Of a stretch of 64,000 nt of DNA, positions 35,313-45,134 are shown one piece after another. Position 1 is the first letter of the stretch. Each line of letters starts with the position of its first letter. The stretch is from Pseudovibrio sp. Tun.PSC04-5.I4 (GTDB lineage Bacteria; Pseudomonadota; Alphaproteobacteria; Rhizobiales; Stappiaceae): positions 641,001-705,000 of the forward strand of contig NZ_FNLB01000006.1 in assembly GCF_900104145.1 (NCBI RefSeq), given 5' to 3'. Position numbers and translations under genes: made by a program. The notes under the pieces are model-generated. The model saw only the letters and a list, made by a program, of their open reading frames with translations. It made no database searches and was not told where the DNA came from.

Positions 35313-36137
35313 TTATGCGTTTGCTGGTTTTGCGTCGCGTTGCGCAATCCAGTCATGGTCTGGGTGGTTCTGGAAGCGCCATTTGCGCATCGGACCAGCC
35401 ATAACATTCAGGTAGTACATCTCGTAGCCGTAAGGCGATCCACATGGATGGTGGCCTTTTGGCACAAGAACAACATCCCCGCTGGAAACCGCCATGGTCT
35501 CATCCAGTTCACCATCTTCGGTAAAGACGCGCTGGAAGCCGAAACCCTGATCCGGGTTGAGACGGTGGTAATACGTCTCTTCCAGATAAGTCATGTTCGG
35601 GAAGTTGTCTTCATCATGACGATGCGGAGGGTAGGACGACCAGTTGCCCTGAGGGGTGTAAACCTCGGTCACCAGCAGGCTCTCTGCAAAATCTTGATCT
35701 TCCATCGCAATCGGGTGGATGTGGCGGGTGTTTCCGCCAATTCCGCGTTCCACGCTTGGAATGTCATCCGGGCCAATCACGCGGGCAGGGTAGCTGCCGT
35801 CTTTGGCAGGGGCGGTGCACACAGCCAGCGTCAGTTTGGTGACAGCTGTTGCACTCCACTCAGCACCAGCAGGGACATACACACACCACGGCTTCACACG
35901 GTCAAACACATTCATGCGCTCACCAAGAGTACCGAAATTATTGCCGTCGGATATGATGTTGGCTTTGCCTTCCACGATCACGAGGATCGCTTCCTTACCC
36001 ACCATCAGTTCGCTGGCGCTTGCGCCTGCTTCCAAATGGTAAAGGCCAAAGCCAACGTAACCCCAATTGGCAGATTCTGGCGTAATGTCGTGCACCTTGC
36101 CATCTTTGCCTGATGGTTTTACGAGAAGCTTGCTCAT
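35313..36137 (-). CDS. iolB: 5-deoxy-glucuronate isomerase
   Basis: Isomerises 5-deoxy-D-glucuronate to 2-deoxy-5-keto-D-gluconate. 274 aa, bicupin fold with metal-binding His residues in [19 protein letters not shown] and [24 protein letters not shown]. Its ATG overlaps the iolE stop (ATGA), so it is translationally coupled. Confidence 0.96.
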   Translation of the reverse strand: MSKLLVKPSGKDGKVHDITPESANWGYVGFGLYHLEAGASASELMVGKEAILVIVEGKANIISDGNNFGTLGERMNVFDRVKPWCVYVPAGAEWSATAVTKLTLAVCTAPAKDGSYPARVIGPDDIPSVERGIGGNTRHIHPIAMEDQDFAESLLVTEVYTPQGNWSSYPPHRHDEDNFPNMTYLEETYYHRLNPDQGFGFQRVFTEDGELDETMAVSSGDVVLVPKGHHPCGSPYGYEMYYLNVMAGPMRKWRFQNHPDHDWIAQRDAKPANA

Positions 36138-37042
36138 GCTGTAACCTCTTGATCAAGACCAGCGCTCACAGCCATCTCGCGAAGTGCCTTCAGGCCCATG
36201 CTCTGGTAGGTAAACGGATTGCGTTGATCAGGATCCTGCTCTGCTTCAATCACAAGCCAGCCTTCATAGCCGTGCTCTGCCGCGATTTTAAGGACAGGTT
36301 CAAAATCAACACCGCCTTCGACATCACCGGGTACGGTGAACACGCCGCGGCGAACACCTTCAAGGAAGCTGAGGCCTTCGCCTTCAACCTGATCACGGAT
36401 AGCCGGACGAACGTTCTTTGCATGCAGGTGGCGCACGCGTGCCATATGCTTTTTGGCAACTTCAACGGGGTCAGCGCCGCCAAACCAGGCATGGCCGGTA
36501 TCCAGCAGCAGGTAGGTGTTCGGACCAGTCACGTCCATAAAGCGGTCGATCTCATCACCCGTTTGCACAACAGTGCCCATGTGGTGATGATAAACGAGTG
36601 AGATGCCTTGCTCAGCGCAGTAAGTTGCAACAGCTTCCACATCCGCGCCAAATTTCTCCCAGCTGTCATCGGCAAGCATAGGCTTGTCAGAAAGCGCAGT
36701 ATCGTCAGCACCGTGGATGGCGTTGGAAGTCTCACAGGTGATGCACACCTTACAGCCCATGGCTTTGAGAAGATCGAGGTGAGGCTGGATGGCCTTCTTC
36801 TCGTCTTCAACACTATGAGCCAGCAGGTTGAGAGAGTGCCAGCCGGACACGAAAGCAAGGCCATGCGGGTCGAGCGCAGCTTTTAAAGCAGCTGGCTCGG
36901 TTGGCATTTTGTGGCCTTTTTCGATGCCGTCAAAACCAATCTCGCCAGCTTCACGCAGACACTGCTCCAGCGAAATGTGGGCACCGAGCGTAAGATCATC
37001 GTCGTTGCTCCATGCAATTGGGTTTGTTCCATAACGGATCAT
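36134..37042 (-). CDS. iolE: myo-inosose-2 dehydratase
   Basis: Dehydrates 2-keto-myo-inositol to the 3D-trihydroxycyclohexane-dione. 302 aa, TIM-barrel of the xylose-isomerase-like family. It begins [14 protein letters not shown]; metal-site residues lie in [18 protein letters not shown] and RHLHAKN. It sits 5 bases after iolD in the operon. Confidence 0.96.
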   Translation of the reverse strand: MIRYGTNPIAWSNDDDLTLGAHISLEQCLREAGEIGFDGIEKGHKMPTEPAALKAALDPHGLAFVSGWHSLNLLAHSVEDEKKAIQPHLDLLKAMGCKVCITCETSNAIHGADDTALSDKPMLADDSWEKFGADVEAVATYCAEQGISLVYHHHMGTVVQTGDEIDRFMDVTGPNTYLLLDTGHAWFGGADPVEVAKKHMARVRHLHAKNVRPAIRDQVEGEGLSFLEGVRRGVFTVPGDVEGGVDFEPVLKIAAEHGYEGWLVIEAEQDPDQRNPFTYQSMGLKALREMAVSAGLDQEVTA

Positions 37043-37047
37043 TGGCT

Positions 37048-38877
37048 TTAGTCTCCCAAACGCTGATCAGCCAGCGCTAACTCATAACCCTTACGGGCTT
37101 CATTGACTTCTTTGCGTGCAGACACTTCTGGCACAGCCACATCCCACCAATTGCCACCGGCTTGGGTGGTTGGCAGCGGGTCCGTGTCAATCACGATGCA
37201 ATAGGATTTAGGGCTTGCTTTGGCGCGTTCCATAGCCTCAGCAAGTTCATCGAGGTTTGAGACATGCTCGGAGGTCGCTCCCATAGCGCCGGCATGAGCT
37301 GCAAAGTCGATGTTGGATGGCTCAACGTGGAAAGCATCATCAAGCAGATTGTTGAAGTTCTCACCACCGGTTGCCATTTGCAAACGGTTGATACAGGCGT
37401 ACCCACGGTTATCAAGCAGAACCACGGTGATCTTCTGACCCAGCATGACGGAAGTCGCCAGCTCGGAGTTCATCATCATGTAGCTGCCATCACCAACCAT
37501 CACGATAACTTCGTGATCCGGCTTTGCCATCTTCACGCCAAGACCGCCGGCAATTTCATAACCCATGCAGGAGAAGCCGTATTCCACATGGTAACCACCT
37601 GGTTTGGCTGTCTTCCAAAGCTTATGCAGTTCCCCCGGCAGGCCACCAGCAGCACACACAACAGTTGTGTTCTCAGTGGTTGAGCGCTGAACAACACCAA
37701 TCACCTGCGCATCAGTTGGCAAGTCGTTGCCGGTAGGAGCCGCCGTCGCAGCTTCAACACAAGACATCCACTCAGTCAGATGTGCTTCGGTCTCAGTCGT
37801 GGCTTTCCAGTTTCCCAGCTGTTCACTCAAGGAGCGCAGGCCAACACGGGCATCACACACCAAAGGAAGGGCATTGTGCTTGCCAGTGTCATAGGAAGCC
37901 GCGTTCAGCTGTAAGATACGCCGGTCAGGGTTCTTGAACAAAGACCAGGAGCCGGTGGTAAAGTCCTGCAGGCGGGTGCCAACAGCAAGGATGAGGTCGG
38001 CCTCTTCAGCAACAGCATTTGCCGCAGAAGAACCCGTTACACCAACACTGCCAAGGTTTAGCGCATGATCCCAAGGCAGAGCAGATTTGCCCGCCTGAGT
38101 TTCTGCAACTGGCACAGTGTGCGTCTCAGCAAAGCGCTTCAGCTCTTCGGTTGCCAGCGAGTAGTGCACGCCGCCGCCAGCAATGATCATCGGGTTTTTA
38201 GCGGTGCGAAGAGCTGCAACAGCATTTGCCAACTCATCTGCATCAGGGGCAGGGCGGCGGAACGAGAGCGTGCGCTCTTCAAAGAAGCTGAGCGGCCAGT
38301 CGTAAGCCTGTGCCTGAACATCCTGACACATAGACAGTGTAACCGGACCACACTCAACAGGGTCAGTCAAAACGGCCATAGCGCGCGGCAGAGCTGTCAA
38401 AAGCTGTTCAGGACGCTGAATACGGTCGAAGTAACGGCTCACAGGGCGGAAACAGTCACTAGCACTCACGGTGCCGTCCTGAAAATCCTCAACCTGCTGC
38501 AGAACAGGGTCCGGCGCACGGTTTGCAAACACATCACCTGGCAACATCAAAACCGGCAAACGGTTCACATGCGCCAGAGCCGCAGCCGTCACCATGTTGG
38601 TGGCGCCCGGTCCAATGGAGGTGGTCACAGCCATCGCACGGCGGCGATTGGAGGCTTTTGCATAGGCGATGGCAGCGTGTGCCATGCCTTGCTCATTGTG
38701 ACCGCGATAGGTCTTCAGCTTGTCTTGAACGTGATAAAGCGCTTCACCAAGACCAGCCACGTTCCCATGTCCGAAAATCGCCCAAACACCAGCAATGAAG
38801 CTGTCTCCCTCAGGCGTTTTCTGGGCTGCTAGATAGCGAACCAGAGCCTGTGCGGCTGTTAGTCTGATCGTGCTCAT
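37048..38877 (-). CDS. iolD: 3D-(3,5/4)-trihydroxycyclohexane-1,2-dione hydrolase
   Basis: Thiamine-diphosphate enzyme that opens the inositol ring to 5-deoxy-glucuronate. 609 aa, three-domain acetolactate-synthase fold. [17 protein letters not shown] near residue 58 carries the catalytic Glu; [15 protein letters not shown] is the ThDP/Mg site. Its ATG overlaps the iolC stop (ATGA). Confidence 0.96.
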   Translation of the reverse strand: MSTIRLTAAQALVRYLAAQKTPEGDSFIAGVWAIFGHGNVAGLGEALYHVQDKLKTYRGHNEQGMAHAAIAYAKASNRRRAMAVTTSIGPGATNMVTAAALAHVNRLPVLMLPGDVFANRAPDPVLQQVEDFQDGTVSASDCFRPVSRYFDRIQRPEQLLTALPRAMAVLTDPVECGPVTLSMCQDVQAQAYDWPLSFFEERTLSFRRPAPDADELANAVAALRTAKNPMIIAGGGVHYSLATEELKRFAETHTVPVAETQAGKSALPWDHALNLGSVGVTGSSAANAVAEEADLILAVGTRLQDFTTGSWSLFKNPDRRILQLNAASYDTGKHNALPLVCDARVGLRSLSEQLGNWKATTETEAHLTEWMSCVEAATAAPTGNDLPTDAQVIGVVQRSTTENTTVVCAAGGLPGELHKLWKTAKPGGYHVEYGFSCMGYEIAGGLGVKMAKPDHEVIVMVGDGSYMMMNSELATSVMLGQKITVVLLDNRGYACINRLQMATGGENFNNLLDDAFHVEPSNIDFAAHAGAMGATSEHVSNLDELAEAMERAKASPKSYCIVIDTDPLPTTQAGGNWWDVAVPEVSARKEVNEARKGYELALADQRLGD

Positions 38878-40787
38878 GCAACTTCTTTCTTATTTGCTCG
38901 GGCCTGCTCCCAGACAGTTCCGAGGCCTTCAAACTTAGCAGCCATATTTGCAACGGCTTGCGCATCGGTGATTTGCCCGCCAAGCCACTTTTCAGCAGCC
39001 TCGGCAAAAATTGTTCGGCCAACCGCAAAGCCTTTAACAAGGTCATAGCGTGCGGCAACTTCAAAGCTTGCCGCCAGCTCTTCAGCAGGGGCGTCCAGAC
39101 CAAGAACAACAATGCCGCGGCACCAAGGGTCGTTCTTTTTCACAGCAGCACAAGTTTTTTCCCAGCCAGCATCCGTTTTAAGCGGCTCCAGTTTCCACCA
39201 GTCCGGGTAAACTCCCAGATCATAGAAACGCTGGATGATGGTCGCTGTTGTCTCTTCATCAACCGGACCAACTTTGGACGGAATGACTTCTAGCAAGAAC
39301 TCAAGACTATTTTCACGGCAGGCGTGCGCCAGACGGACAATGGTCTCTTCGTGGTTGGCTTTCATCGCATCGCTGTCATCAGGATGGTAGAAGCACAGCA
39401 CCTTGACCACATGTTCGGCTGGCCATTCAGCCAGCTGAGTGCCCAGATCGGGGCCAATTTCCAGCTCAAGCGGACGAGACCCCGGCAATTCAACCGGGCG
39501 GCCAATCCAAAGGCCAGAACCTGTTGCCCTAAACAGAGCTTCCTCACCAAGACGGCCATCGCATAAAATGCCGTAACCACTGCCGCCAGCACGAACCTGC
39601 TGAGCAGCTTTGAGGCAGAGCTCTTTAAACTCAGGGATCTTATCGGCAGAGGCGCCAACCTTGGCAGCCATGTCTTCCAGCTGTAAGCGATGATCGAAGG
39701 CAAACACCTTCATGCTGGACCAATCGCCCTTGCGGTTTGTGGACCAGTGGATCTGCTCAAGCATCTTGTCTTTGCGCAGGGCCCGCTCAGACGCACCGTT
39801 CTTAAGGAACCACTGCAACTCTTCCCAGCTTGGGTAAGCAGGCGCGCAGCCATGACGAGATACCGCAAAAGCACCACAGGCATTGGCGTAGGTGAGGGTG
39901 GTTTCCCAGACCTCATCTTTCAACCAGCCACGCAGCAACCCAGACATAAAGCCATCGCCCGCGCCAAGCACGTTGAACACTTCAATTGGGAAGCCCGGAC
40001 CAGAACGGCCATCATCAAGGTTTTTGCCAATCGCATCTTCAAACACAACAGCGCCCATCGGGCCGCGTTTGCACACGAGTGCAGCCTTGCTCACGCCGCG
40101 CACAGCATTGAGGGCTTCAAGTGTGTTCGTTGACCCGCCAGCGATGTGGAACTCTTCTTCCGTCCCTACAATCAAGTCGAACAGGTGTAAGTGGCTTAAA
40201 AGCTTTGCAGTCACGTCAGCAGAGGCGATAAACCGCTCTTCGCCGTCACCATGACCAGCTAAACCCCAAAGGTTTGGACGGTAATCAATGTCCAATGCAG
40301 TGCGAGCACCATTCTCCTTGGCAAGACGCAGCGCTTTTAAAACAGCAGCTTCAGTCTTGGGGTTGGAAAGGTGTGTGCCTGTTACTGTGATACAGCCCGC
40401 TTGCGCAATAAACTCAGGATCAATGTCGTCTTCGCACAATGCCATGTCAGCACAGTTTTCGCGGTAAAAGATCAGCGGAAACTGCTCTTTGTCGCGAATG
40501 CCAAGAATAACAAGAGCAGTCAAACGCTCTTTGTCAGTGACAAGACCGTCGACGCAAACGCCTTCCTTAACAAGCTGCTCCCGGATGAAGCGTCCCATAT
40601 GCTCATCGCCCACGCGGGAAATAAGAGCAGACTTCAATCCGAGGCGGGCTGTGCCCACCGACATGTTCGTAGGTGAGCCGCCGACATACTTTTTAAAAGA
40701 AGACATGTCTTCAAGCCGGCTGCCTACCTGTGTCCCGTACAGGTCAACCGAAGACCGGCCGATTGTGATGACATCTAGCGATTTCAA
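38874..40787 (-). CDS. iolC: 5-dehydro-2-deoxygluconokinase fused to a DUF2090 aldolase-like domain
   Basis: 637 aa. Residues about 1-325 are a PfkB-type kinase (ITIGRSSVDLYG at the start and VLGAGDGFMSGLLRG with the catalytic Asp) that phosphorylates 2-deoxy-5-keto-gluconate. Residues about 345-635 are a DUF2090 domain (MKVFAFDHRLQLEDMA onwards), resembling class I aldolases and probably supplying the next, IolJ-like step. Such fusions are known in Proteobacteria. First gene of the iolCDEBG operon; a block of GGAAT/ATTCC sites lies just upstream. Confidence 0.94.
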   Translation of the reverse strand: MKSLDVITIGRSSVDLYGTQVGSRLEDMSSFKKYVGGSPTNMSVGTARLGLKSALISRVGDEHMGRFIREQLVKEGVCVDGLVTDKERLTALVILGIRDKEQFPLIFYRENCADMALCEDDIDPEFIAQAGCITVTGTHLSNPKTEAAVLKALRLAKENGARTALDIDYRPNLWGLAGHGDGEERFIASADVTAKLLSHLHLFDLIVGTEEEFHIAGGSTNTLEALNAVRGVSKAALVCKRGPMGAVVFEDAIGKNLDDGRSGPGFPIEVFNVLGAGDGFMSGLLRGWLKDEVWETTLTYANACGAFAVSRHGCAPAYPSWEELQWFLKNGASERALRKDKMLEQIHWSTNRKGDWSSMKVFAFDHRLQLEDMAAKVGASADKIPEFKELCLKAAQQVRAGGSGYGILCDGRLGEEALFRATGSGLWIGRPVELPGSRPLELEIGPDLGTQLAEWPAEHVVKVLCFYHPDDSDAMKANHEETIVRLAHACRENSLEFLLEVIPSKVGPVDEETTATIIQRFYDLGVYPDWWKLEPLKTDAGWEKTCAAVKKNDPWCRGIVVLGLDAPAEELAASFEVAARYDLVKGFAVGRTIFAEAAEKWLGGQITDAQAVANMAAKFEGLGTVWEQARANKKEVA

Positions 40788-40829
40788 GGGTATCTCCCAA
40801 ACAACTATTAGCTATAATTGAAAGATTAC

Positions 40830-40950
40830 ATATTCCAAAAGTATTCACAAGTGGAATATCTGTTCAAAAATGGAATGCGTGGCATTCCAAAAATCATGAT
40901 GCATTCATTCCGTTATGGCGTGAGCGCGTTCCATTTGATTCCCAAGCGGT
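40830..40950. promoter_or_regulatory. cluster of GGAAT/ATTCC sites upstream of iolC (probable IolR operators)
   Basis: Two clear inverted repeats: ATATTCCA at 40830-40837 with TGGAATAT at 40852-40859 (14-base spacer), and TGGAATGC-GTG-GCATTCCA at 40871-40889. Further half-sites lie near 40907, 40930 and 40939. They sit between iolC and the RpiR-type gene. RpiR-family IolR regulators of rhizobia are reported to use GGAA/TTCC palindromes, so this is the likely operator region. Confidence 0.6.
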
Positions 40951-40953
40951 ATT

Positions 40954-41805
40954 CTAAGAGAGGGACGTCCACTTTCTCGCATCTCCAACGGCCACAGCAA
41001 TGGAGGATGCCAGACACATGGTTGTGGAGAGCGAGCGAAACGCCCCGTGTTCCGCCTCATTCACTTCCAATACAGTGGAAGAAACACGGGCAACAGGAGA
41101 CAAAACACTGTCTGTCAGAGAGATGACAGAGACGCCTCTACCGTATGCTTTACTCGCGAACTCAACAACCTCTGGAGAATAGGGGCTGAAGGTGGCAACA
41201 AACAGGGCATCCGTTTCATCGATGAACTGAATGCGCTCCTCAAGAATGCCGCCAGTTCCTTCCAGAAGGTTCGTCCGCACACCCATTTTGCCAAGCGTAT
41301 AATGCAAGTAACTGACAACTGGAAAAGCACGGCGCAACCCAAGTAAATGTATGTTTTCTGCGGCTGCCAGCGCATCAATGGCCTTTTGAAGGGCCGTCGT
41401 ATCCACTTGTCGCAGCAATTCATCTAAGGACTGTTTGGAGCGTTCCACAAAGTTTCCAAGGATGCTGCCCGGAGTATTCGTGCCGCTCTCCCGGATTTTG
41501 GTCAGGCGCTCAGTATATTCGGAGCTGCGTCCAACCAGCTGGCCCTGGAAGATCTGCTGCATCTGAGAAAAGCCGTCAAATCCCAGTGTTTGCGCAAACC
41601 GGACAAGTGTGGAGGGCTGCACACCAGCAGCACTCGCAATTTCAGCCGTTGTGCCGAGGGCGATTCTGTCTGGATTCGCCAAAGCGTATCGCGCGCACTG
41701 CAGAAGACGCTTCGGCATGCTGTCCGAAAGAATACTTATACGCGTCTTGAGACTCTCATAATCTGAAGGAACGTCAGGGCTTAGGGCTTCTAAATTCTGT
41801 GTCAT
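40954..41805 (-). CDS. iolR: RpiR family transcriptional regulator, probable IolR
   Basis: 283 aa. N-terminal helix-turn-helix (ALGTTAEIASAAGVQPSTLVRFAQTLGFDGFSQMQQIFQ) and C-terminal SIS sugar-phosphate-binding domain (about residues 130-265: NIHLLGLRRAFPVVSYLHYTLG). It lies directly upstream of iolC on the same strand and is divergent from the ABC transporter, so it is placed to control both. The ligand is likely an inositol intermediate. Probably a repressor; inference. Confidence 0.88.
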   Translation of the reverse strand: MTQNLEALSPDVPSDYESLKTRISILSDSMPKRLLQCARYALANPDRIALGTTAEIASAAGVQPSTLVRFAQTLGFDGFSQMQQIFQGQLVGRSSEYTERLTKIRESGTNTPGSILGNFVERSKQSLDELLRQVDTTALQKAIDALAAAENIHLLGLRRAFPVVSYLHYTLGKMGVRTNLLEGTGGILEERIQFIDETDALFVATFSPYSPEVVEFASKAYGRGVSVISLTDSVLSPVARVSSTVLEVNEAEHGAFRSLSTTMCLASSIAVAVGDARKWTSLS

Positions 41806-42150
41806 AAAAAAAGGCTATTCCAAAACTTGAAAAACAGCAATGTATGTTCTATAAATTTAGAATGAATTTTCTGAATTAGAATAATTTGGATAAGTTCTGC
41901 GATCATGGAGCCGGTCACACGCGCTCCACTTGGTCTCACATCATAAGGCAATCTGATCTTGTCAGATTTGCCGATACCAGGTTCTTCTTGGTAGGGTGTG
42001 GGATGCTGCTTTTGCCCGTGGGACGGCTGAGCACAATTATATATGCGGCAACGCAATCTGAAGTTTGGTGTTTGTGGACGAGATAAACATCAGATTCTTA
42101 AGGGGAAACCCTGTTTTAAAATTGGCATCCGCCAATCTTGGGAGGTTTAA
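41806..42150. other. divergent promoter region between iolR and the ABC transporter
   Basis: About 345 bases. Close to iolR are ATTCC (41817) and two inverted repeats, TTCTA-N6-TAGAA within 41849-41864 and TTCTGAATTAGAA near 41869-41881, similar in character to the sites upstream of iolC. The rest has no credible ORF. It probably holds promoters for both directions and shared operators. Confidence 0.45.
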
Positions 42151-43077
42151 ATGAAAAAGACTTTACGTGCGTTCGTAGCGGCAGCTGCGATCATGGCTGC
42201 TCCTGCGGCAATGGCAACCGACATCATCGTTGTTAGCCACGGTCAGGCAAACGATCCATTCTGGTCTGTTGTTAAAAACGGCGTAGACAAAGCAGCCAAA
42301 GACAGCGGCGCAAATGTCTCCTACCGTGCTCCTGAAACATTTGACATGGTTGCTATGAGCCAGCTGATTGATGCAGCGGTTGTGCAGGAGCCGGATGGGA
42401 TTGTTGTTTCCATTCCAGATGGTGATGCGCTCGGACCGTCAATCACCAAAGCTGTTGAAGCTGGCATTCCAGTTATCTCCATGAACTCCGGTAGTGATGT
42501 TGCTGGCAAGCTCGGTGCACTTTTACATGTAGGTCAGGACGAATATGACGCTGGTAAAGCTGCTGGTGCAAAACTGGCTGAGATGGGCGGTAAAACCGGC
42601 ATCTGTGTGAACCAGGAAGTTGGCAACGTTTCTCTTGACCTGCGTTGTGATGGTTTTGCTGCTGGTTTCGGTGGTGCTGTGACTGTTGTTCCAACTGGCA
42701 ACGATCCGGCAGAAGTTGAAGCAAAAATCAAAGCGGCTCTGGAATCCAACGATGACATCGACACCATCATGGCACTCGGTGCATCCCTCGTAGGTGAACC
42801 TGCTGTTGCCGCTGTTGAAGCTGTTGGCAAAAACGGTTCTGTAAACATCGCGACATTCGACATGTCCCCAGGCTTCCTGACTGCAGTGGCTGAAGGTAAC
42901 GCAGCGTTTGCGATCGACCAGCAGCAGTTCCTGCAGGGCTACCTGCCTGTTATCTTCCTTGCTTTGAATGCTGAGTACGGCCTCATCCCGGGTGGCGACG
43001 TTCCATCTGGTCCAAACCTCATCACTGCAGACAAAGCAGCCCAGGTTGTTGAGCTGTCCGCTAAAGGCATCCGTTAA
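42151..43077 (+). CDS. sugar/inositol ABC transporter substrate-binding protein
   Basis: 308 aa with a signal peptide cut after AAMA (about residue 22). The mature protein starts TDIIVVSHGQANDPFWSVVKNG, a periplasmic-binding-protein type 1 fold of the ribose/xylose/inositol class. GGGAGG precedes the ATG. Context next to iol genes makes myo-inositol the most likely ligand, but the pocket cannot be read from sequence alone. Confidence 0.9.
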   Translation: MKKTLRAFVAAAAIMAAPAAMATDIIVVSHGQANDPFWSVVKNGVDKAAKDSGANVSYRAPETFDMVAMSQLIDAAVVQEPDGIVVSIPDGDALGPSITKAVEAGIPVISMNSGSDVAGKLGALLHVGQDEYDAGKAAGAKLAEMGGKTGICVNQEVGNVSLDLRCDGFAAGFGGAVTVVPTGNDPAEVEAKIKAALESNDDIDTIMALGASLVGEPAVAAVEAVGKNGSVNIATFDMSPGFLTAVAEGNAAFAIDQQQFLQGYLPVIFLALNAEYGLIPGGDVPSGPNLITADKAAQVVELSAKGIR

Positions 43078-43140
43078 GGAGCTTTGCTATGAGAGGGATG
43101 GGCTCCATCCCTCTCACCTATGCAAACTGAGGTAAATAAT

Positions 43141-44247
43141 ATGTCCGATCTTGCTGTTGAGAGCGCGGACGAAAGAGTAAAAAAAATCTCGTTCATCTCC
43201 CGGCTTATGAAGCGCCCAGAACTTGGTGCTCTTGCAGGGTTAGCTCTCGTAACGCTCTTTTTCATTTTCACTGCAGACCCTAAAATGTTCACCCTTGCGG
43301 GGATCATGAACTTTATGACACCAGCGTCTCAGCTGGGTATTCTGGCAATCGGGGCCGCTCTGCTCATGATTGGCGGCGAGTTTGATCTCTCCGTTGGCTC
43401 GATGGTTGCCTTTACTGGCCTCATCTTCGGCGCAGCCATGGTGACATTTGAGTTGCCTCTTTATGCTGCGATTATCGTCACATTTATGGTTGCGGCGGCA
43501 ATGGGGGCGATTAACGGCCAGATCGTTATTCGCACAGGCTTGCCATCCTTCATCGTAACTCTGGCGTTTTTGTTCATCCTGCGCGGCCTGTCTCTGGTCG
43601 GCCTTAAAGCCGCAACTGGTGGCTCCACTCAGCTGCGAGGTGTCCGCGAAAAAGTTCAAGGCAGCTGGCTTGCTGATTTCTTCAGCGGTGAAGCCTTTAC
43701 GCCTTTGTTCCATCAGCTCGCAGAAGCTGGTTGGATCGATACCTTCAAATCCGGCAAGCCGAAAGTAGATGGCATTCCGGTTGAGATCCTCTGGTTCATG
43801 TTACTTGCAGGCGTTGCAACCTGGATCTTGCTCCGCTCCCGGTTCGGCAGCTGGATTTTTGCGACAGGCGGCGACAGCAATGCAGCCAGCAACTCTGGTG
43901 TGCCAGTGCGCAAAGTGAAGATGTACCTCTTCATGTTCACCGCATGTTGTGCAGCATTGGTCGCAATTCTGACTGTGATGGATGCAGGCTCTACAGATGC
44001 CCGCCGTGGTTTCCAAAAAGAGTTTGAAGCTATCATCGCAGCTGTCATCGGGGGCTGTTTGCTCACCGGTGGGTATGGGTCTGCAATCGGTGCGTTCTTC
44101 GGCTCCATCATCTTCGGTATGGTGCTCATCGGTCTCAGCTACACCAACATCGATCAGGACTGGTACCTGGTTTTCCTCGGGTCTATGTTGCTTATCGCGG
44201 TGTTGTTTAACAACATGATCCGCAAGCGCGTAACAGGGGAGCGTTGA
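43141..44247 (+). CDS. sugar/inositol ABC transporter permease
   Basis: 368 aa integral membrane protein of the RbsC-like (BPD_transp_2) family, with about 8-10 helices; [19 protein letters not shown] and the late QGE-like loop segment [24 protein letters not shown] are typical. Start ATG 43141 is chosen because GAGG lies 8 bases ahead; an in-frame ATG at 43120 lacks such a site. Overlaps the ATPase region closely, one operon. Confidence 0.92.
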   Translation: MSDLAVESADERVKKISFISRLMKRPELGALAGLALVTLFFIFTADPKMFTLAGIMNFMTPASQLGILAIGAALLMIGGEFDLSVGSMVAFTGLIFGAAMVTFELPLYAAIIVTFMVAAAMGAINGQIVIRTGLPSFIVTLAFLFILRGLSLVGLKAATGGSTQLRGVREKVQGSWLADFFSGEAFTPLFHQLAEAGWIDTFKSGKPKVDGIPVEILWFMLLAGVATWILLRSRFGSWIFATGGDSNAASNSGVPVRKVKMYLFMFTACCAALVAILTVMDAGSTDARRGFQKEFEAIIAAVIGGCLLTGGYGSAIGAFFGSIIFGMVLIGLSYTNIDQDWYLVFLGSMLLIAVLFNNMIRKRVTGER

Positions 44248-44249
44248 TC

Positions 44250-45029
44250 ATGTCCCAACCTATTGTTGAGATGAAAGACATCCAGAAGCACTTCGGTTCT
44301 GTGATTGCTTTGGCTGGCGTTTCCTTCACTGTCATGCCCGGCGAAGTCCATTGTTTGCTGGGTGATAACGGCGCTGGTAAATCCACGTTCATCAAAACCA
44401 TGTCTGGCGTTCATAAGCCAAGCAAAGGTGAGATCTTCGTGGATGGAAAAAAGCAAGTCTTTGAAAGCCCGCGTGATGCCATGAACGCAGGCATTGCAAC
44501 GGTTCATCAGGACCTTGCTATGATCCCGCTCATGTCCATCACCCGTAATTTCTGGCTGGGTCATGAACCAACCAAAAGCTTCGGGCCGCTCAAGTATTAC
44601 GATCTGAAAAAAGCCAATGCTGTCACCATGGAAGAAATGGCAAAAATGGGCATTCGCCTGCGTGAGCCAGATCAGGCCGTGGGCACATTGTCTGGTGGTG
44701 AGCGGCAAACAGTTGCCATCGCACGCGCCGTTTACTTTGGCGCAAAAGTGCTGATCCTTGATGAGCCTACCTCTGCTCTTGGTGTGCGCCAGACCTCTAA
44801 TGTGCTGGCAACCATGGATAAGGTTCGCAAAAAAGGCGTGGGTGTCGTGTTTATCTCTCACAATGTGCGCCATGCGATGGCGGTGGGAGATCGCTTCACG
44901 GTTCTAAACCGAGGCAAAACTCTTGGCACCGCCAAAAAAGGCGAGATCAATGCTGAGGAACTGCAAGACTTGATGGCCGGTGGGCAGGAGCTCGCCAGCT
45001 TGGAAGCATCGTTGGGCGGTACCGTTTAA
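44250..45029 (+). CDS. sugar/inositol ABC transporter ATP-binding protein (single-domain)
   Basis: 259 aa with Walker [10 protein letters not shown], signature LSGGERQ, Walker [12 protein letters not shown] and an H-loop region FISHNVRH. Unlike RbsA or XylG it carries only one ATPase domain, as in FrcA-type transporters, so it should work as a homodimer. ATG 44250 follows GGGGAG; it starts 2 bases after the permease stop. Confidence 0.93.
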   Translation: MSQPIVEMKDIQKHFGSVIALAGVSFTVMPGEVHCLLGDNGAGKSTFIKTMSGVHKPSKGEIFVDGKKQVFESPRDAMNAGIATVHQDLAMIPLMSITRNFWLGHEPTKSFGPLKYYDLKKANAVTMEEMAKMGIRLREPDQAVGTLSGGERQTVAIARAVYFGAKVLILDEPTSALGVRQTSNVLATMDKVRKKGVGVVFISHNVRHAMAVGDRFTVLNRGKTLGTAKKGEINAEELQDLMAGGQELASLEASLGGTV

Positions 45030-45134
45030 AGCGGACACGAACCCACGGAAGACTGAGGAGCGGCATTACCCAATCGTGCCGCTTCTCCATTATATCAATG
45101 CCCGCAATAAATGGGCGCTTTCAGGACAACTGAG

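Noticed and set aside
35310..36113. Plus-strand open frame of 267 codons opposite iolB
   Set aside because: Antisense frame covering almost exactly iolB; His/Arg-rich, no ribosome-binding site, no family features.
38065..38832. Plus-strand open frame of 255 codons opposite iolD
   Set aside because: Shadow of iolD: no start context, no recognisable domain, and the iolD frame is unambiguous.
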